From positions 7,316,001-7,380,000 of the forward strand of contig NZ_CP066831.1 in the NCBI RefSeq assembly GCF_016598615.1: a DNA stretch of 64,000 nucleotides, given 5' to 3'. The notes beneath the pieces are model-generated. The model was not told the DNA's origin and did no database searches. It worked only from the letters and a program-made list of their open reading frames with translations. The translations under genes and the position numbers were made by a program. Each line of letters begins with the position of its first letter. Within the stretch, counting starts at the first letter, position 1. Below are positions 1 through 8,569 of this stretch, in pieces. Origin of the DNA: Streptomyces liliifuscus. GTDB lineage: Bacteria > Actinomycetota > Actinomycetes > Streptomycetales > Streptomycetaceae.

Positions 1-1721
1 AGGAAGTGGTCGTTGGTGTCCTGGAGCGAGGCCTGCTCGCCGTCCAGGACATAGCCGTCGGCGCCGATCGTGGGCGCCAGCGAGGCGATGATCGAGCCGA
101 CCGCGGGCTTGCAGACCTCGCAGCCGTCGCCGCCCCGGGCGCCCTCACGCCCGTACCGGTCAAGGAGCTGCCGGTACGAGGTGATGCGCAGGGCGAGGAC
201 GATCTCGTACAGCTCCTCGCGGGTCTGGGAGAAGCAGCCGCACAGGCCCTTGTCGACCTCGACGCCGCTCGCCTCCAGTTCGGAGGTGACCAGCTGGCCG
301 AGGACCTTGACGCAACTGCCGCAGCCCGTACCGGCTTTGGTGCACTTCTTGACCTCGGGCACGGTCGTGCACTCGTGGTCGGTGACCGCTCCGCGGATCG
401 CGCCCTTGGTGACGTTGTGGCAGGAGCAGATGATCGCCTCGTCCGGCAGCGAGGACGGGCCGAGCTGGACGGGCGCGCCGGCGCCGGCCGGGAGGACGAG
501 CTGTTCCGGGGAGATCGGCGGGACCGAGCCGGTGAACGCGCGCAGCGTGCCGTACGCCTCCGCGTCGCCGACCAGGATGCCGCCGAGCAGTTCGCCGTTG
601 CGGCCGATGACCAGCTTCTTGTACGTGCCGGAGCGGGAGTCGGAGTAGACGACGTCGAGGCAGTCCTCGGCCGTGCCGTGCGCGTCGCCGAAGGACGCCA
701 CGTCCACGCCGAGCAGCTTCAGCTTGGTGGACAGGTCGGCGCCGGTGAAGGACGCCTCGTCGGTGGCGATGGTCGCGGCGGCCGTCTCGGCCTGCTCGTA
801 GCCGGGCGCGACCAGGCCGTACACCCGGCCGTCCGCCGCGAGCGCGCACTCGCCGATCGCGAACACATGCGGGTCGTTCACGGTCCGGCACTGCTCGTCG
901 ACCGTGATGCCGCCGCGCTCGCCGACCGTCAGACCGCAGTCGCGGGCGAGCTGGTCTCGGGGGCGGACACCGGCCGAGAACACCACCAGGTCGGTGGCGA
1001 GTTCGGAGCCGTCGGACAGCTTCATACCGGTCACGGCGCCCGAGGCGTCCGTGACGATCTCCTGCGTACCCACCCCGGTGTGGACGCTCAGGCCCATGTC
1101 CTCGATGGTGCGCAGCAGGGCCGCGCCACCCCCGTCGTCGACCTGTACGGGCATCAGGCGCGGCGCGAACTCCACGATGTGGGAGGTGAGTCCGAGCCTC
1201 TTCAGGGCGCCCGCCGCCTCCAGGCCGAGCAGACCGCCGCCGACCACGGCACCGGTCGTCGCCCTCGACTTCGCGTACTCCTCGATCGCGAGGAGGTCCT
1301 CGATCGTGCGGTAGACGAAGCAGCCCTCGGCGTCCTTGTTCGGCACCGGCGGCACGAAGGGGTAGGAGCCGGTGGCGAGGACGAGCGTGTCGTAGTCGAC
1401 CGCCAGGCCGGAGCGGGCCGTCACCCTCTTCGCGGCCCGGTCGACCGTCTCGGCCGGGTCGCCGATGTGCAGCTCGATCCCGTGGTCCTTGATGAACTCC
1501 ATGTCCGTCATGGACAGTTCCTCGGGAGTGGTCCCCGAGAAGTACGAGGTCAGCTGCACGCGGTCGTACGCGGGGCGTGGCTCCTCGCACAGCACGACCA
1601 CGCGGTGCGTGGCGGTCAGGCCGCGCTCGGCGAGCGCTTCGAGGAAGCGCTGGCCGACCATGCCGTGGCCGACGAGCACGATCGTGGGGGTGGCCTCCGT
1701 GGCCTCCGGGGTGGCGGTCAT
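1..1721 (-). CDS. nirB: Nitrite reductase [NAD(P)H] large subunit, 3' truncated by window edge
   Basis: Large subunit of the cytoplasmic assimilatory nitrite reductase, which passes electrons from NAD(P)H through FAD, a 2Fe-2S centre, 4Fe-4S and siroheme to reduce nitrite to ammonium. About 573 residues are visible. An N-terminal FAD/NAD oxidoreductase fold starts TIVLVGHGMVGQRFLEAL, and a second Rossmann motif follows (VVGGGLLGLEAAGALKRLG). A BFD-like 2Fe-2S segment follows with CSCHNVTKG and CTKAGTGCGSC, then a second Cys-rich part (CGCFSQ, GCEVCKP). The siroheme/4Fe-4S half lies beyond base 1, so the visible part is about two thirds of the usual length of roughly 850 residues. The start ATG at 1721 overlaps the TGA of the upstream oxidoreductase by one base (TGATG), so the two are translationally coupled. 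Assignment is firm; only the 3' end is missing. Confidence 0.93.
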   Translation of the reverse strand, partial: MTATPEATEATPTIVLVGHGMVGQRFLEALAERGLTATHRVVVLCEEPRPAYDRVQLTSYFSGTTPEELSMTDMEFIKDHGIELHIGDPAETVDRAAKRVTARSGLAVDYDTLVLATGSYPFVPPVPNKDAEGCFVYRTIEDLLAIEEYAKSRATTGAVVGGGLLGLEAAGALKRLGLTSHIVEFAPRLMPVQVDDGGGAALLRTIEDMGLSVHTGVGTQEIVTDASGAVTGMKLSDGSELATDLVVFSAGVRPRDQLARDCGLTVGERGGITVDEQCRTVNDPHVFAIGECALAADGRVYGLVAPGYEQAETAAATIATDEASFTGADLSTKLKLLGVDVASFGDAHGTAEDCLDVVYSDSRSGTYKKLVIGRNGELLGGILVGDAEAYGTLRAFTGSVPPISPEQLVLPAGAGAPVQLGPSSLPDEAIICSCHNVTKGAIRGAVTDHECTTVPEVKKCTKAGTGCGSCVKVLGQLVTSELEASGVEVDKGLCGCFSQTREELYEIVLALRITSYRQLLDRYGREGARGGDGCEVCKPAVGSIIASLAPTIGADGYVLDGEQASLQDTNDHF

Positions 1722-3001
1722 CAGGAGCCTCCATCGTTGGTGAGCAGGTGGAGCAGGGGGCCGCCGTCGGAGGGCAGCGGCTCTGCTCCCTCCCAGGCGC
1801 GGGCGAGCGCGCCGACGGTGCCGAGCTCGCCGACGAGCACCCCGCCGACCAGGCGGTCGTCGCGGACGACGACCTTGCGGTAGGTGCCGCGGGTGGCGTC
1901 GGTGAGCTGGATGACGTCGTCGCCGGGAAGCGGGGTGTGCTCCCCGAAGGCGGCGAGGTCGAGAGGGGTGCCGGAGGCGAGGGCGGGGCGGGCGAGGGTG
2001 AGACGGGTGAGGGCGCGGGTGCCGGTGTAGCCCGCGGGGGCCCCGGCCGAGCCCGCACCCGGGGCCGCGTCCCTGTCCGCGTCCGGGTCCGCCGTGGCCA
2101 GCAGCTCGGCCAGGACATCGGCCTGTTCGAGGGCGGGCGCGGCGAGACCGTAGACGTTTCCGTCGTGCTGCGCGCAGTCGCCGATCGCCCGGATGCGCGG
2201 GTCGGAGGTGCGCAGCTCGTCGTCGACGATGACGCCCTTGTGCACGGCGAGCCCCGCGTCCTGGGCGAGGCCCACCCTCGGGTGCACCCCGCAGGCCAGT
2301 ACCACCAGGTCGGCGTCGAGCGCGTACCCGTCGGCCATCTCGACCGAGCGGACCGCTCCGCCGACACAGCGCACATCGCGCACCCGGCACTCGGTGTGCA
2401 CCTCGACGCCGAGGTCCTTGAGGTGCCGGAGCACCAACTTGGACGCGGACGGGTCGAGCTGACGCTCCATCAGCCGCTCGGACTGCTGGGCCAGCACCAC
2501 CTGCGCACCACGCTCGGCGAGCGCGCGGGCCGCCGAGACACCGAGCAGTCCGCCGCCGATGACGACGGCCCGGGTGTCCGGCCGTACGGCCTTGGACAGG
2601 CCGAGGCAGTCGTCCATCGTGCGGAACGCGTGGACGCCTTCCGGCAGTTCGTGCCGGTCGGGACCGAACAGGCCGCGCAGGGGCGGAAGTACCGGGTTGG
2701 AACCGGTGGCCAGAACCAGCGTGTCGTATGCGATCACCGAGCCGTCGGCGAAGTGCACCAGCCGCTCCGCGCGGTCGATGTGCACCGCCCGGCCGCGGGT
2801 CAGCCGCTCGGGCGTCGGCAGCGCGATGACCTCGGGGGCGTACCGCCCGGCCAGGACCTCCGCGAGCAGGACCCGGTTGTACGGGGTGTGCTCCTCGTCG
2901 CCGACGAGCACGGCGGACATGCCGAGCTCTCCGAGCCTGCGGGCGAGCCGTACGCCCGCGAGGCCGGCGCCGATCACCACCACACGCGTATTCGAGGTCA
3001 T
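1721..3001 (-). CDS. FAD/NAD(P)-dependent oxidoreductase, nitrate/nitrite reductase partner
   Basis: A 426-residue pyridine nucleotide-disulphide oxidoreductase-fold flavoprotein. The N-terminal FAD motif is VVVIGAGLAGVRLARRLG, the NAD(P) motif is AVVIGGGLLGVSAARAL near residue 140, and an ATG-type motif (LVLATGSNPVLPPLRG) lies between them. The closing flavin-binding part reads RIRAIGDCAQHDG. It resembles the N-terminal flavoprotein half of NirB without the Fe-S domains. In Streptomyces nitrogen-assimilation clusters such proteins are thought to pass electrons to NasA or to assist NirB; that role is inference here. It is the first gene of a coupled pair (its TGA overlaps the nirB ATG by one base). 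It is divergent from the histidine kinase gene across a 268-bp gap that should hold the nir promoter. It could also serve another ferredoxin-linked oxidase. Confidence 0.85.
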   Translation of the reverse strand: MTSNTRVVVIGAGLAGVRLARRLGELGMSAVLVGDEEHTPYNRVLLAEVLAGRYAPEVIALPTPERLTRGRAVHIDRAERLVHFADGSVIAYDTLVLATGSNPVLPPLRGLFGPDRHELPEGVHAFRTMDDCLGLSKAVRPDTRAVVIGGGLLGVSAARALAERGAQVVLAQQSERLMERQLDPSASKLVLRHLKDLGVEVHTECRVRDVRCVGGAVRSVEMADGYALDADLVVLACGVHPRVGLAQDAGLAVHKGVIVDDELRTSDPRIRAIGDCAQHDGNVYGLAAPALEQADVLAELLATADPDADRDAAPGAGSAGAPAGYTGTRALTRLTLARPALASGTPLDLAAFGEHTPLPGDDVIQLTDATRGTYRKVVVRDDRLVGGVLVGELGTVGALARAWEGAEPLPSDGGPLLHLLTNDGGS

Positions 3002-3269
3002 GCATCGCAGCGTGCGGTGCCGGTGTTACCCGGTCGCATCACCACTGTTTCCCGCGGGGAACGCTGCCCTCAGCGGGGCCGGGGCGCGGATGTGAGGGTT
3101 CTCGACGGGCGGGGCGGGGGCACGGTGAGGTCGCCCGGCACGGGCCCGGGGGTGCGGGTATCCCCACCCCCGGGCTCCGTGCGAGCACCATCGACCTCCG
3201 GCTCCGGCCGCGGCAGCCTTGAGAGGCCCGACCCCGGGTCGATGTGATGGCCGACCGTAGGTTGACGAC

Positions 3270-4568
3270 ATGCGCAGACCGACCGCCGCGCTCGCGCTCG
3301 ACGTCCTGAGGCGTCCGGCCGCCGCCTTCGCCCCGAAGGCCCTCGCCGTACTCCTCCACGCCCTGATCGCGCTCCCGCTCGCCCTCGTCGGCTTCGTGCT
3401 CACGCTCGTGGGGCTGGTCGTCGGCGGAGCCCTGTCCGTAACCACGCTGGGCCTGTGGCTGCTGGCGCTGACCGTGCGGGGGGCGCTCGCGCTCGGTTCG
3501 GTCCAACGGGCCCTGGCGCGAAGCCTGTTGGGGCTGGACATCGAGGAGCCGCCGACTCCTCCCGCGCGGGGCGTACTCGGCAGACGGCGGGCCCTGCTCC
3601 TGGGCCGGGCCGGCTGGCGGGCCGTCGGCTGCGCGCTGGCCACACCCTTCACGGCCGTCCTCGGGTTCGCCGCGGTCCTCGGCGCGTACGCGTACGGAGC
3701 CCAGACCGCCCTGCACCCGCTGCTCAAGCGCTGGAACCACCACACCGTGCGCGACGGCGACTCCGTACGGCACGTGTCGATCGAAGTCCTCGGCGTCCAA
3801 CTCGACTCCTGGCCCCGGTGGTTGATCCCGATGGTGGCCGGACTCGCCCTCCTGGCCGCCGCCCCCTGGCTGCTGCGGCACGCCCTCGCCCCGCACCGCG
3901 CGCTGCTCGCCGCCACGCTCGGCCCGAGCGACGCCGAGCGTCGCATCCGCACACTGGAGGAGACACGCGCCCAGGCCGTGGACGACGCGGCGGCGACCCT
4001 CCGCCGTATCGAGCGCGACCTGCACGACGGCACACAGGCCCGGCTCGTCGGGCTCGCGATGCATCTGACGATGATCCGGGAACTGGTCGGAGCGGACGCC
4101 GACCGCGAACGGCTCCTCGCCGTCGTCGACACCGCGCAGGGCAACGCCAAGCAGGCCATCGCCGACCTGCGCCACCTCGTCAAGGGCATCCACCCTCCCG
4201 TACTGGACCAGGGCCTGGACACGGCCCTCGCCACCCTCGCCGCCGACAGCGCCCTGCCCGTCGAGGTCGTCACGGACATCGAGGCCCGCCCCGCGCCCGC
4301 CGTCGAGTCCATCGCCTACTTCTGCGCCGCGGAACTCCTCGCCAACACGGCGAAACACAGCGGGGCGGCCGGCGCCACGGTCACGGTGACCGCCCGCGCC
4401 GGGCTGCTGCGGCTCACCGTCCACGACGGCGGACGCGGCGGCGCGGCGATCGGCGCGGGCTCCGGACTCACCGGCCTGCTGACCCGCGTACGGACCGTCG
4501 ACGGCACGCTCACCTGCGACAGCCCGCCGGGAGGCCCTACGGTGGTCACGGTCGAGCTGCCTTACTGA
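3270..4568 (+). CDS. Two-component sensor histidine kinase (NarL-system type, HisKA_3)
   Basis: A 432-residue membrane histidine kinase. The N-terminal half has four hydrophobic segments (about residues 25-80, 115-150 and 185-210) and resembles the Streptomyces membrane 'sensor' domain, with no obvious extracytoplasmic ligand domain. The dimerisation/phosphoacceptor H-box reads RDLHDGTQARL with the phosphorylated His at about residue 252. The HATPase part shows an N-box (AELLANTAKHSGA) and a C-terminal DGGRGGA...GSGLTGLLTRV glycine region, so it looks catalytically competent. It lies 13 bp upstream of a LuxR-type response regulator, clearly its partner. The stimulus is unknown. Position beside the nir genes makes a nitrogen role possible, but nothing in the protein shows it. 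Confidence 0.9.
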   Translation: MRRPTAALALDVLRRPAAAFAPKALAVLLHALIALPLALVGFVLTLVGLVVGGALSVTTLGLWLLALTVRGALALGSVQRALARSLLGLDIEEPPTPPARGVLGRRRALLLGRAGWRAVGCALATPFTAVLGFAAVLGAYAYGAQTALHPLLKRWNHHTVRDGDSVRHVSIEVLGVQLDSWPRWLIPMVAGLALLAAAPWLLRHALAPHRALLAATLGPSDAERRIRTLEETRAQAVDDAAATLRRIERDLHDGTQARLVGLAMHLTMIRELVGADADRERLLAVVDTAQGNAKQAIADLRHLVKGIHPPVLDQGLDTALATLAADSALPVEVVTDIEARPAPAVESIAYFCAAELLANTAKHSGAAGATVTVTARAGLLRLTVHDGGRGGAAIGAGSGLTGLLTRVRTVDGTLTCDSPPGGPTVVTVELPY

Positions 4569-4581
4569 TCACGGGGGCCAC

Positions 4582-5232
4582 ATGCGCGTTGTCATCGCCG
4601 AGGACTCCGCCCTGCTGCGCGACGGGCTGGCCCAGCTCCTCCAGCTGCGGGGCGTCGAGGTCGCCGCGGCCGTCGGGGACGCCGACGCGCTGCTGGCCGC
4701 CGTGGCCGAGCACCGCCCGGACGCCGCCGTCGTCGACATCCGGCTGCCGCCGACCCAGACCGACGAGGGCCTGCGGGCCGCCGTACGCCTGCGCGCGGAC
4801 CACCCCGGCACCGGGGTGCTGATCTTCTCCCAGTACGTCGAGACGAAGTACGCCGCACAGCTCCTCGGCACCAACCCGGGCGGCGTCGGCTACCTGCTCA
4901 AGGAACGGGTCGTCGACATCGGGGAGTTCGTGGACGCGCTGGAGCGGGTCGCCGCCGGCGGTACCGCCCTCGACCCGGAGGTCGTCGCCCAGCTCTTCGG
5001 CGCGAGCCGCCGCGCGAGCGCCCTGGACGCCCTCACGCCCCGCGAACGCGAGGTGCTCGCGCTGATGGCCGAGGGCCGTACGAACCACGCCGTCGCCACG
5101 TCCTTCGGCGTCTCGGAACGGGCCGTCGAGAAGCACATCGCCAACATCTTCACCAAGCTCGGCCTGCTGCCCTCCGACACGGGGAACCGACGGGTACTGG
5201 CGGTCCTGCGCTACTTGGAAACGGCGGGCTGA
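4582..5232 (+). CDS. NarL/FixJ-family response regulator
   Basis: A 216-residue response regulator. The receiver domain (residues 1-120) has the acidic pocket VIAEDSALL and the phosphoacceptor Asp at about residue 52 in AAVVDIRLPP. The conserved Lys is in YLLKERV. The C-terminal LuxR-type helix-turn-helix (about residues 148-205) contains LTPREREVLALMAEGRTN and VEKHIANIFTKLGL. It is cotranscribed with the upstream kinase (13-bp gap) and would bind DNA when phosphorylated. Targets are not evident. It is of normal length with no defects. Confidence 0.93.
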   Translation: MRVVIAEDSALLRDGLAQLLQLRGVEVAAAVGDADALLAAVAEHRPDAAVVDIRLPPTQTDEGLRAAVRLRADHPGTGVLIFSQYVETKYAAQLLGTNPGGVGYLLKERVVDIGEFVDALERVAAGGTALDPEVVAQLFGASRRASALDALTPREREVLALMAEGRTNHAVATSFGVSERAVEKHIANIFTKLGLLPSDTGNRRVLAVLRYLETAG

Positions 5233-5326
5233 CCCCTTCGTCCACCGTTGCCCCGAACCTCTGAAGATCCTCAAGGTTCACAGGATTCATGGACGGCACA
5301 TCTACCTCGTCCATAGGGTCGCGATC

Positions 5327-6112
5327 ATGCCCGACATATCGCTGACCATGGTCGTCGTCCTGTGCCTGACCGCTCTCGCGGCGGGCTGGATCGACGCGGT
5401 GGTGGGCGGCGGCGGTCTCCTGCTGCTCCCCGTACTGCTGCTCGGGCTGCCGAACTCGGGCTCGGCCGCCCAGTACGCGCTCGGCACCAACAAGGCCGTG
5501 GCGATCGTCGGCACCACGGGCGCGGCGGTGACGTACGCGCGCAAGGCGCCCGTGGACGTCGGCACGGCCGTACGGATCGGCCTCGCGGCGCTCGCCGGGT
5601 CGTCGGCCGGCGCGCTGGTCGCCGCCGGGATGAGCACCGACGTGCTGAAGCCGGTGGTCATGGTCGTCCTGCTCGGCGTCGGCGCCTTCGTGATCCTGCG
5701 GCCCGCCTTCGGCACCGCGCCCTCGACCGCGCCCGTCACCCCGCGCCGCGTCCTCGCCGCGATCGGCCTCGCGGGCCTCGGCATCGGCTTCTACGACGGG
5801 CTCGTCGGCCCCGGCACGGGAACGTTCCTCGTGCTCGCCCTGACCGCGCTGCTGCACCTCGACCTGGTGACCGCCTCCGCCACCGCGAAGATCGTCAACT
5901 GCTGTACGAACGCGGGAGCGCTCGCGATGTTCGCCTGGCAGGGCACGGTGTACTGGCAGCTGGCCGCCCTGATGGCCGTCTTCAACCTCGTCGGCGGGAT
6001 GGTCGGGGCGCATACCGCCCTCAAGAAGGGCAGCGGGTTCGTCCGGGTCGTGCTGCTGACGGTGGTCTTCGCACTGGTGGCGAACCTGGCGTACCAGCAG
6101 TGGCTGGCGTGA
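5327..6112 (+). CDS. TauE/SafE (TSUP) family membrane permease
   Basis: A 261-residue integral membrane protein with about eight hydrophobic spans arranged as two related halves. The first half carries AAGWIDAVVGGGGLLLLPVLL and the second GIGFYDGLVGPGTGTFLVLAL, the paired glycine/proline-rich motifs of the TSUP superfamily. Members export or import small sulphur or organic anions such as sulphite, sulphoacetate and taurine breakdown products. The substrate here cannot be read from sequence. The start at 5327 sits shortly after the two-component pair but in its own 94-bp gap, so cotranscription is uncertain. The gene converges on the sortase gene. Confidence 0.88.
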   Translation: MPDISLTMVVVLCLTALAAGWIDAVVGGGGLLLLPVLLLGLPNSGSAAQYALGTNKAVAIVGTTGAAVTYARKAPVDVGTAVRIGLAALAGSSAGALVAAGMSTDVLKPVVMVVLLGVGAFVILRPAFGTAPSTAPVTPRRVLAAIGLAGLGIGFYDGLVGPGTGTFLVLALTALLHLDLVTASATAKIVNCCTNAGALAMFAWQGTVYWQLAALMAVFNLVGGMVGAHTALKKGSGFVRVVLLTVVFALVANLAYQQWLA

Positions 6113-6192
6113 TTCACCGGTGGCGTGTCCGCCGGCGGCGAGATCGACCGGTGGCGTGATTCGGCGATGACGTGATGGGGCGATGACGTGAC

Positions 6193-6813
6193 TCAGCGGC
6201 TGCCCGTCAGGTGGGCGAAGACGACCACGTTGCCCTGGTAGCCCGTCGCCTCCGAATAGCCGCCGCCACAGGTGATGACACGCAGCTCGGGGCGGTGCGC
6301 GGCCCCGTACACCTTCTCGTCCGGGAAGTCCCGGGCGTCGTACGCCTCGACCGCGTCGACCGAGAAGAGGGCGACCGTGCCGTCGCGGCGCTCGACCTCG
6401 ATGGTGCTGTCCTTCTCCAGGGCGCCGAGACGGTAGAAGACGGCGGGTCCCTCGGCGTTGTCGACATGGCCGGCGACGATCGCGGTGCCCGTCTCGCCCG
6501 GCGCGGTACCGGCCTCGTACCAGCCGGCCAGGTTCGCCCGGTCGGACGGCGGCACGTCGAGGCTGCCCTGCGGGGTGAGGCCGAGGCCCAGGAGGGGGGC
6601 GTCCACCCGGATCGAGGGGATACGGACACGGTCGGGCGCGGCGGGCGGCAGCGCGGCGGCCGCGGGCCGGTCCAGATGGGCGCCGGCGCGCCCCTGCGCG
6701 GCCGAGGGCTGCGGCGGGGCATGCGTCTGCGCCCCACTGCGCAGCAGCCAGGCACCGGAGAGGAGGGCGACGAGGGTGACGGCGACCATCGAGATGGTGG
6801 CGAACCGGTGCAC
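6193..6813 (-). CDS. Class F sortase
   Basis: A 206-residue membrane-anchored transpeptidase. An N-terminal signal-anchor (about residues 8-27) is followed by a Pro/Ala-rich linker and a sortase domain starting near PDRVRIPSIRVDAPLLGLGL. The catalytic His is in AIVAGHVDN, the Cys in LRVITCGGGY, and the conserved Arg probably lies at the C-terminus (HLTGSR). This layout matches actinobacterial class F sortases, which attach secreted proteins to peptidoglycan. The adjacent upstream gene (7006-7530) encodes a secreted protein with a C-terminal hydrophobic span and basic tail and is the natural substrate candidate, although it lacks a plain LPXTG motif. Confidence 0.9.
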   Translation of the reverse strand: MHRFATISMVAVTLVALLSGAWLLRSGAQTHAPPQPSAAQGRAGAHLDRPAAAALPPAAPDRVRIPSIRVDAPLLGLGLTPQGSLDVPPSDRANLAGWYEAGTAPGETGTAIVAGHVDNAEGPAVFYRLGALEKDSTIEVERRDGTVALFSVDAVEAYDARDFPDEKVYGAAHRPELRVITCGGGYSEATGYQGNVVVFAHLTGSR

Positions 6814-6845
6814 GTACGTCTCCTCTCCTGGGTGCCTCGGTGACA

Positions 6846-6888
6846 GGGGGCTCGGGGGCTGAGGGCTGGGAGGGTCTGGGGGGCTGGA
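6846..6888 (+). other. G-run tract upstream of the sortase gene (possible G-quadruplex)
   Basis: On the plus strand at least six runs of three or more G (ggggg, ggggg, ggg, ggg, ggg, gggggg) occur within about 43 bases, 33 bases upstream of the sortase start. The G-rich strand is the template strand for that gene. The spacing fits a potential quadruplex, but G-runs are common in DNA of this composition. Confidence 0.35.
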
Positions 6889-7005
6889 GGCTCCCGGGAT
6901 CCTCGAATCTTCCCTGTCCCGTGTCCCCCTCCGGGACGCGAGGGGCGTCGGGCCCGGAGGGGGAGGGGACGGCGGTACCGGCGGACGGACAGCGGAGGGT
7001 GTCCG

Positions 7006-7530
7006 TCAGATCCCGTCGCCTCTCGCCCGGCGATGCAGGAGCCAGGTACCGCCCGCGGCGGCGACGGCCAGGGCCGCCACTCCCGCCGCGGTCTGCACGG
7101 GGTCGGGGCCCAGTGCGCCGCCGACCCCCGTCTTCACGCTTCCTCTCGGATGGACCTGCTGCCCGCTCTCCTCGGTGGAGGTGAGCGTGACCACCAGGTC
7201 GCCGGTCATCCGCTTGCCGCTCGAACAGCGCGCGACGATCTCGTACGTGCCGGGCTGGGCGGACGGCGGTACCCGGAACTGCCCGACCGCGTCGCCCTCG
7301 TGCGCGCTGGGCAGCAGCGTGAAGGCACCCGCGCCGACGGCACCGGCGTCACCCGACACCGCGTCCGTCGCGCCGCACGCCGCCGTGTTCACCGTGACTT
7401 CGGCGCCGGGCGCGACCGTGGCGGGGTACAGCTCGATGGACCCCGTTCCGACGCCGTACGCGGGGGCGGCGGTGAGGGCCACCGCGGCGACGGCGAGCGC
7501 GGTACCGGTCAGCGGACGGGCTGTGCGCAT
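7006..7530 (-). CDS. Secreted surface protein with C-terminal membrane span; likely sortase substrate
   Basis: A 174-residue protein from the ATG at 7530, preceded by a strong GGAGGAGC ribosome site; a longer in-frame start at 7593 has no such site. Residues 1-27 form a signal peptide ending near AAPAYG. The mature part (about 30-120) looks like a small all-beta domain with two Cys, including PATVAPGAEVTVNTAACG and PGTYEIVARCSSGKR. The C-terminus has PVQTAAGVAALAVAAAGGTWLLH followed by HRRARGDGI, the hydrophobic span and basic tail of a cell-wall sorting signal. No LPXTG is present; a short segment rich in Gly/Lys/Thr precedes the span instead. It lies 192 bp upstream of the class F sortase on the same strand, which supports anchoring. 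The function of the exposed domain is unknown. Confidence 0.78.
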   Translation of the reverse strand: MRTARPLTGTALAVAAVALTAAPAYGVGTGSIELYPATVAPGAEVTVNTAACGATDAVSGDAGAVGAGAFTLLPSAHEGDAVGQFRVPPSAQPGTYEIVARCSSGKRMTGDLVVTLTSTEESGQQVHPRGSVKTGVGGALGPDPVQTAAGVAALAVAAAGGTWLLHRRARGDGI

Positions 7531-7858
7531 CGTTGCTTGCTCCTCCGAGAGGGCACGACCCGCGGCACCCCCATGTGCCGCTGCGTCGGTCATGCCCCTG
7601 CCCTACCGAGGAAAGTGGCAGTCGGGGACCCACGCCTCCTGATGAGGCGTCAGAATTGATGTGAACGGGTGTCAGGTGGAGGTTCCGAGCGGGCCGTCCG
7701 GGGATGTTTCGGCAGGTCATCGGCGTGTCGCCACCACATCCGCAAAAAGAACCCGAACGGAACGGGCGGCGCGTGTGAACGGGTGACCGGTCGCCGCGGG
7801 CGGCCACCCGACCGGCCGACTTGACCTGAAGTTTGGTTGAGGTATGAGGCTGGGTCGC
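7531..7858. other. Divergent intergenic region, surface protein / FMN reductase
   Basis: No gene is supported in these 328 bases. They hold the start region of the leftward surface-protein gene, a 7-bp inverted repeat (7632-7638 with 7644-7650, loop ctgat), and near the right end the SoxR-like promoter of the FMN reductase. The 7-bp repeat could be an operator or a weak terminator. Confidence 0.6.
7821..7848 (+). promoter_or_regulatory. Probable SoxR-controlled promoter
   Basis: A dyad at 7824-7843 (ACCTGAA-gtttgg-TTGAGGT) has 6 of 7 arm positions complementary and matches the form of SoxR boxes. It lies between TTGACC (7821-7826) and TATGAG (7843-7848). MerR-family activators such as SoxR bind between -35 and -10. 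In S. coelicolor an NADPH-dependent FMN reductase gene at this chromosomal position (SCO2478, recalled) belongs to the SoxR regulon. Confidence 0.65.
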
Positions 7859-8506
7859 ATGAACTCCACCACAGAGGTACCAGTCCCCCTCCCCGCGCCC
7901 GCCTCCCTCCCGGCGGCCGTGTCCCTCCCCGAGCCCCTGAGGATCGCCGTGATCGTCGGGAGCAACCGGGAGGGCCGGTTCGGTCCGGTCGTCGCGGAGT
8001 GGCTGCTGAGCCGGATCCGGGACCGGGCCGACCTCGCGGTGGACGTCGTCGACACCGCCGACGTACACCTGCCGACGGCCCTCTCCCACTCCCCGTCCGC
8101 CGAGGTGACCGCCGAGCTGGGCAAGGTCACCCCCCACCTGGCCGCTGCCGACGCCTTCGTCGTCCTCACCCCCGAGTACAACCACTCCTTCCCCGCGTCC
8201 CTCAAGACCCTCATCGACTGGCACTTCCACGAGTGGCGCGCCAAGCCTGTCGCCTTCGTCTCCTACGGCGGGCTCTCGGGCGGCCTCCGCGCCGTCGAAC
8301 AGCTCCGCCAGGTCTTCGCCGAACTCCACGCCGTCACCGTCCGCGACACGGTGTCCTTCCACAACGCGGGCGCGTCCTTCGACGACAAGGGCCGCCACAA
8401 GGACCCCTCCGCGCCGGACGCGGCGGCGAAGGCGATGCTGGACCAGCTGGCGTGGTGGGCTCTGGCACTGCGGGAGGCGAAGTCGGTCCGGCCGTACGGG
8501 GGCTGA
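7859..8506 (+). CDS. NADPH-dependent FMN reductase family protein
   Basis: A 215-residue flavodoxin-like quinone/FMN reductase. The FMN phosphate loop is IAVIVGSNREGRFGPVVAEWL. The isoalloxazine-binding segment is VLTPEYNHSFPASLKTLIDW, and YGGLSGGLRAVEQLRQ is also typical of the family. The ATG at 7859 is preferred to the one at 7844, because the latter lies inside the presumed -10 hexamer of the SoxR-type promoter; the transcript would then be nearly leaderless. The product would detoxify or reduce redox-active small molecules under SoxR control. Length and motifs are normal. Confidence 0.88.
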   Translation: MNSTTEVPVPLPAPASLPAAVSLPEPLRIAVIVGSNREGRFGPVVAEWLLSRIRDRADLAVDVVDTADVHLPTALSHSPSAEVTAELGKVTPHLAAADAFVVLTPEYNHSFPASLKTLIDWHFHEWRAKPVAFVSYGGLSGGLRAVEQLRQVFAELHAVTVRDTVSFHNAGASFDDKGRHKDPSAPDAAAKAMLDQLAWWALALREAKSVRPYGG

Positions 8507-8569
8507 CCGGAACCGAGTCTCAGAGCCGGGCCCCGCCCTCAGCGCTGGTCCCGGCCCAGGGCTCGTGTC

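Noticed and set aside
6..1883. A 625-residue open frame on the plus strand opposite nirB
   Set aside because: Arg/Ala/Asp-rich composition with no motifs; it is the GC-rich shadow of nirB and the adjacent oxidoreductase.
3026..4424. Two long minus-strand frames opposite the histidine kinase
   Set aside because: Both are antisense to a gene with clear kinase motifs and lack a ribosome site or recognisable domain.
6846..6888. Functional G-quadruplex regulator
   Set aside because: Kept only as a low-confidence feature; G-runs are frequent at this GC content and no conservation can be judged.
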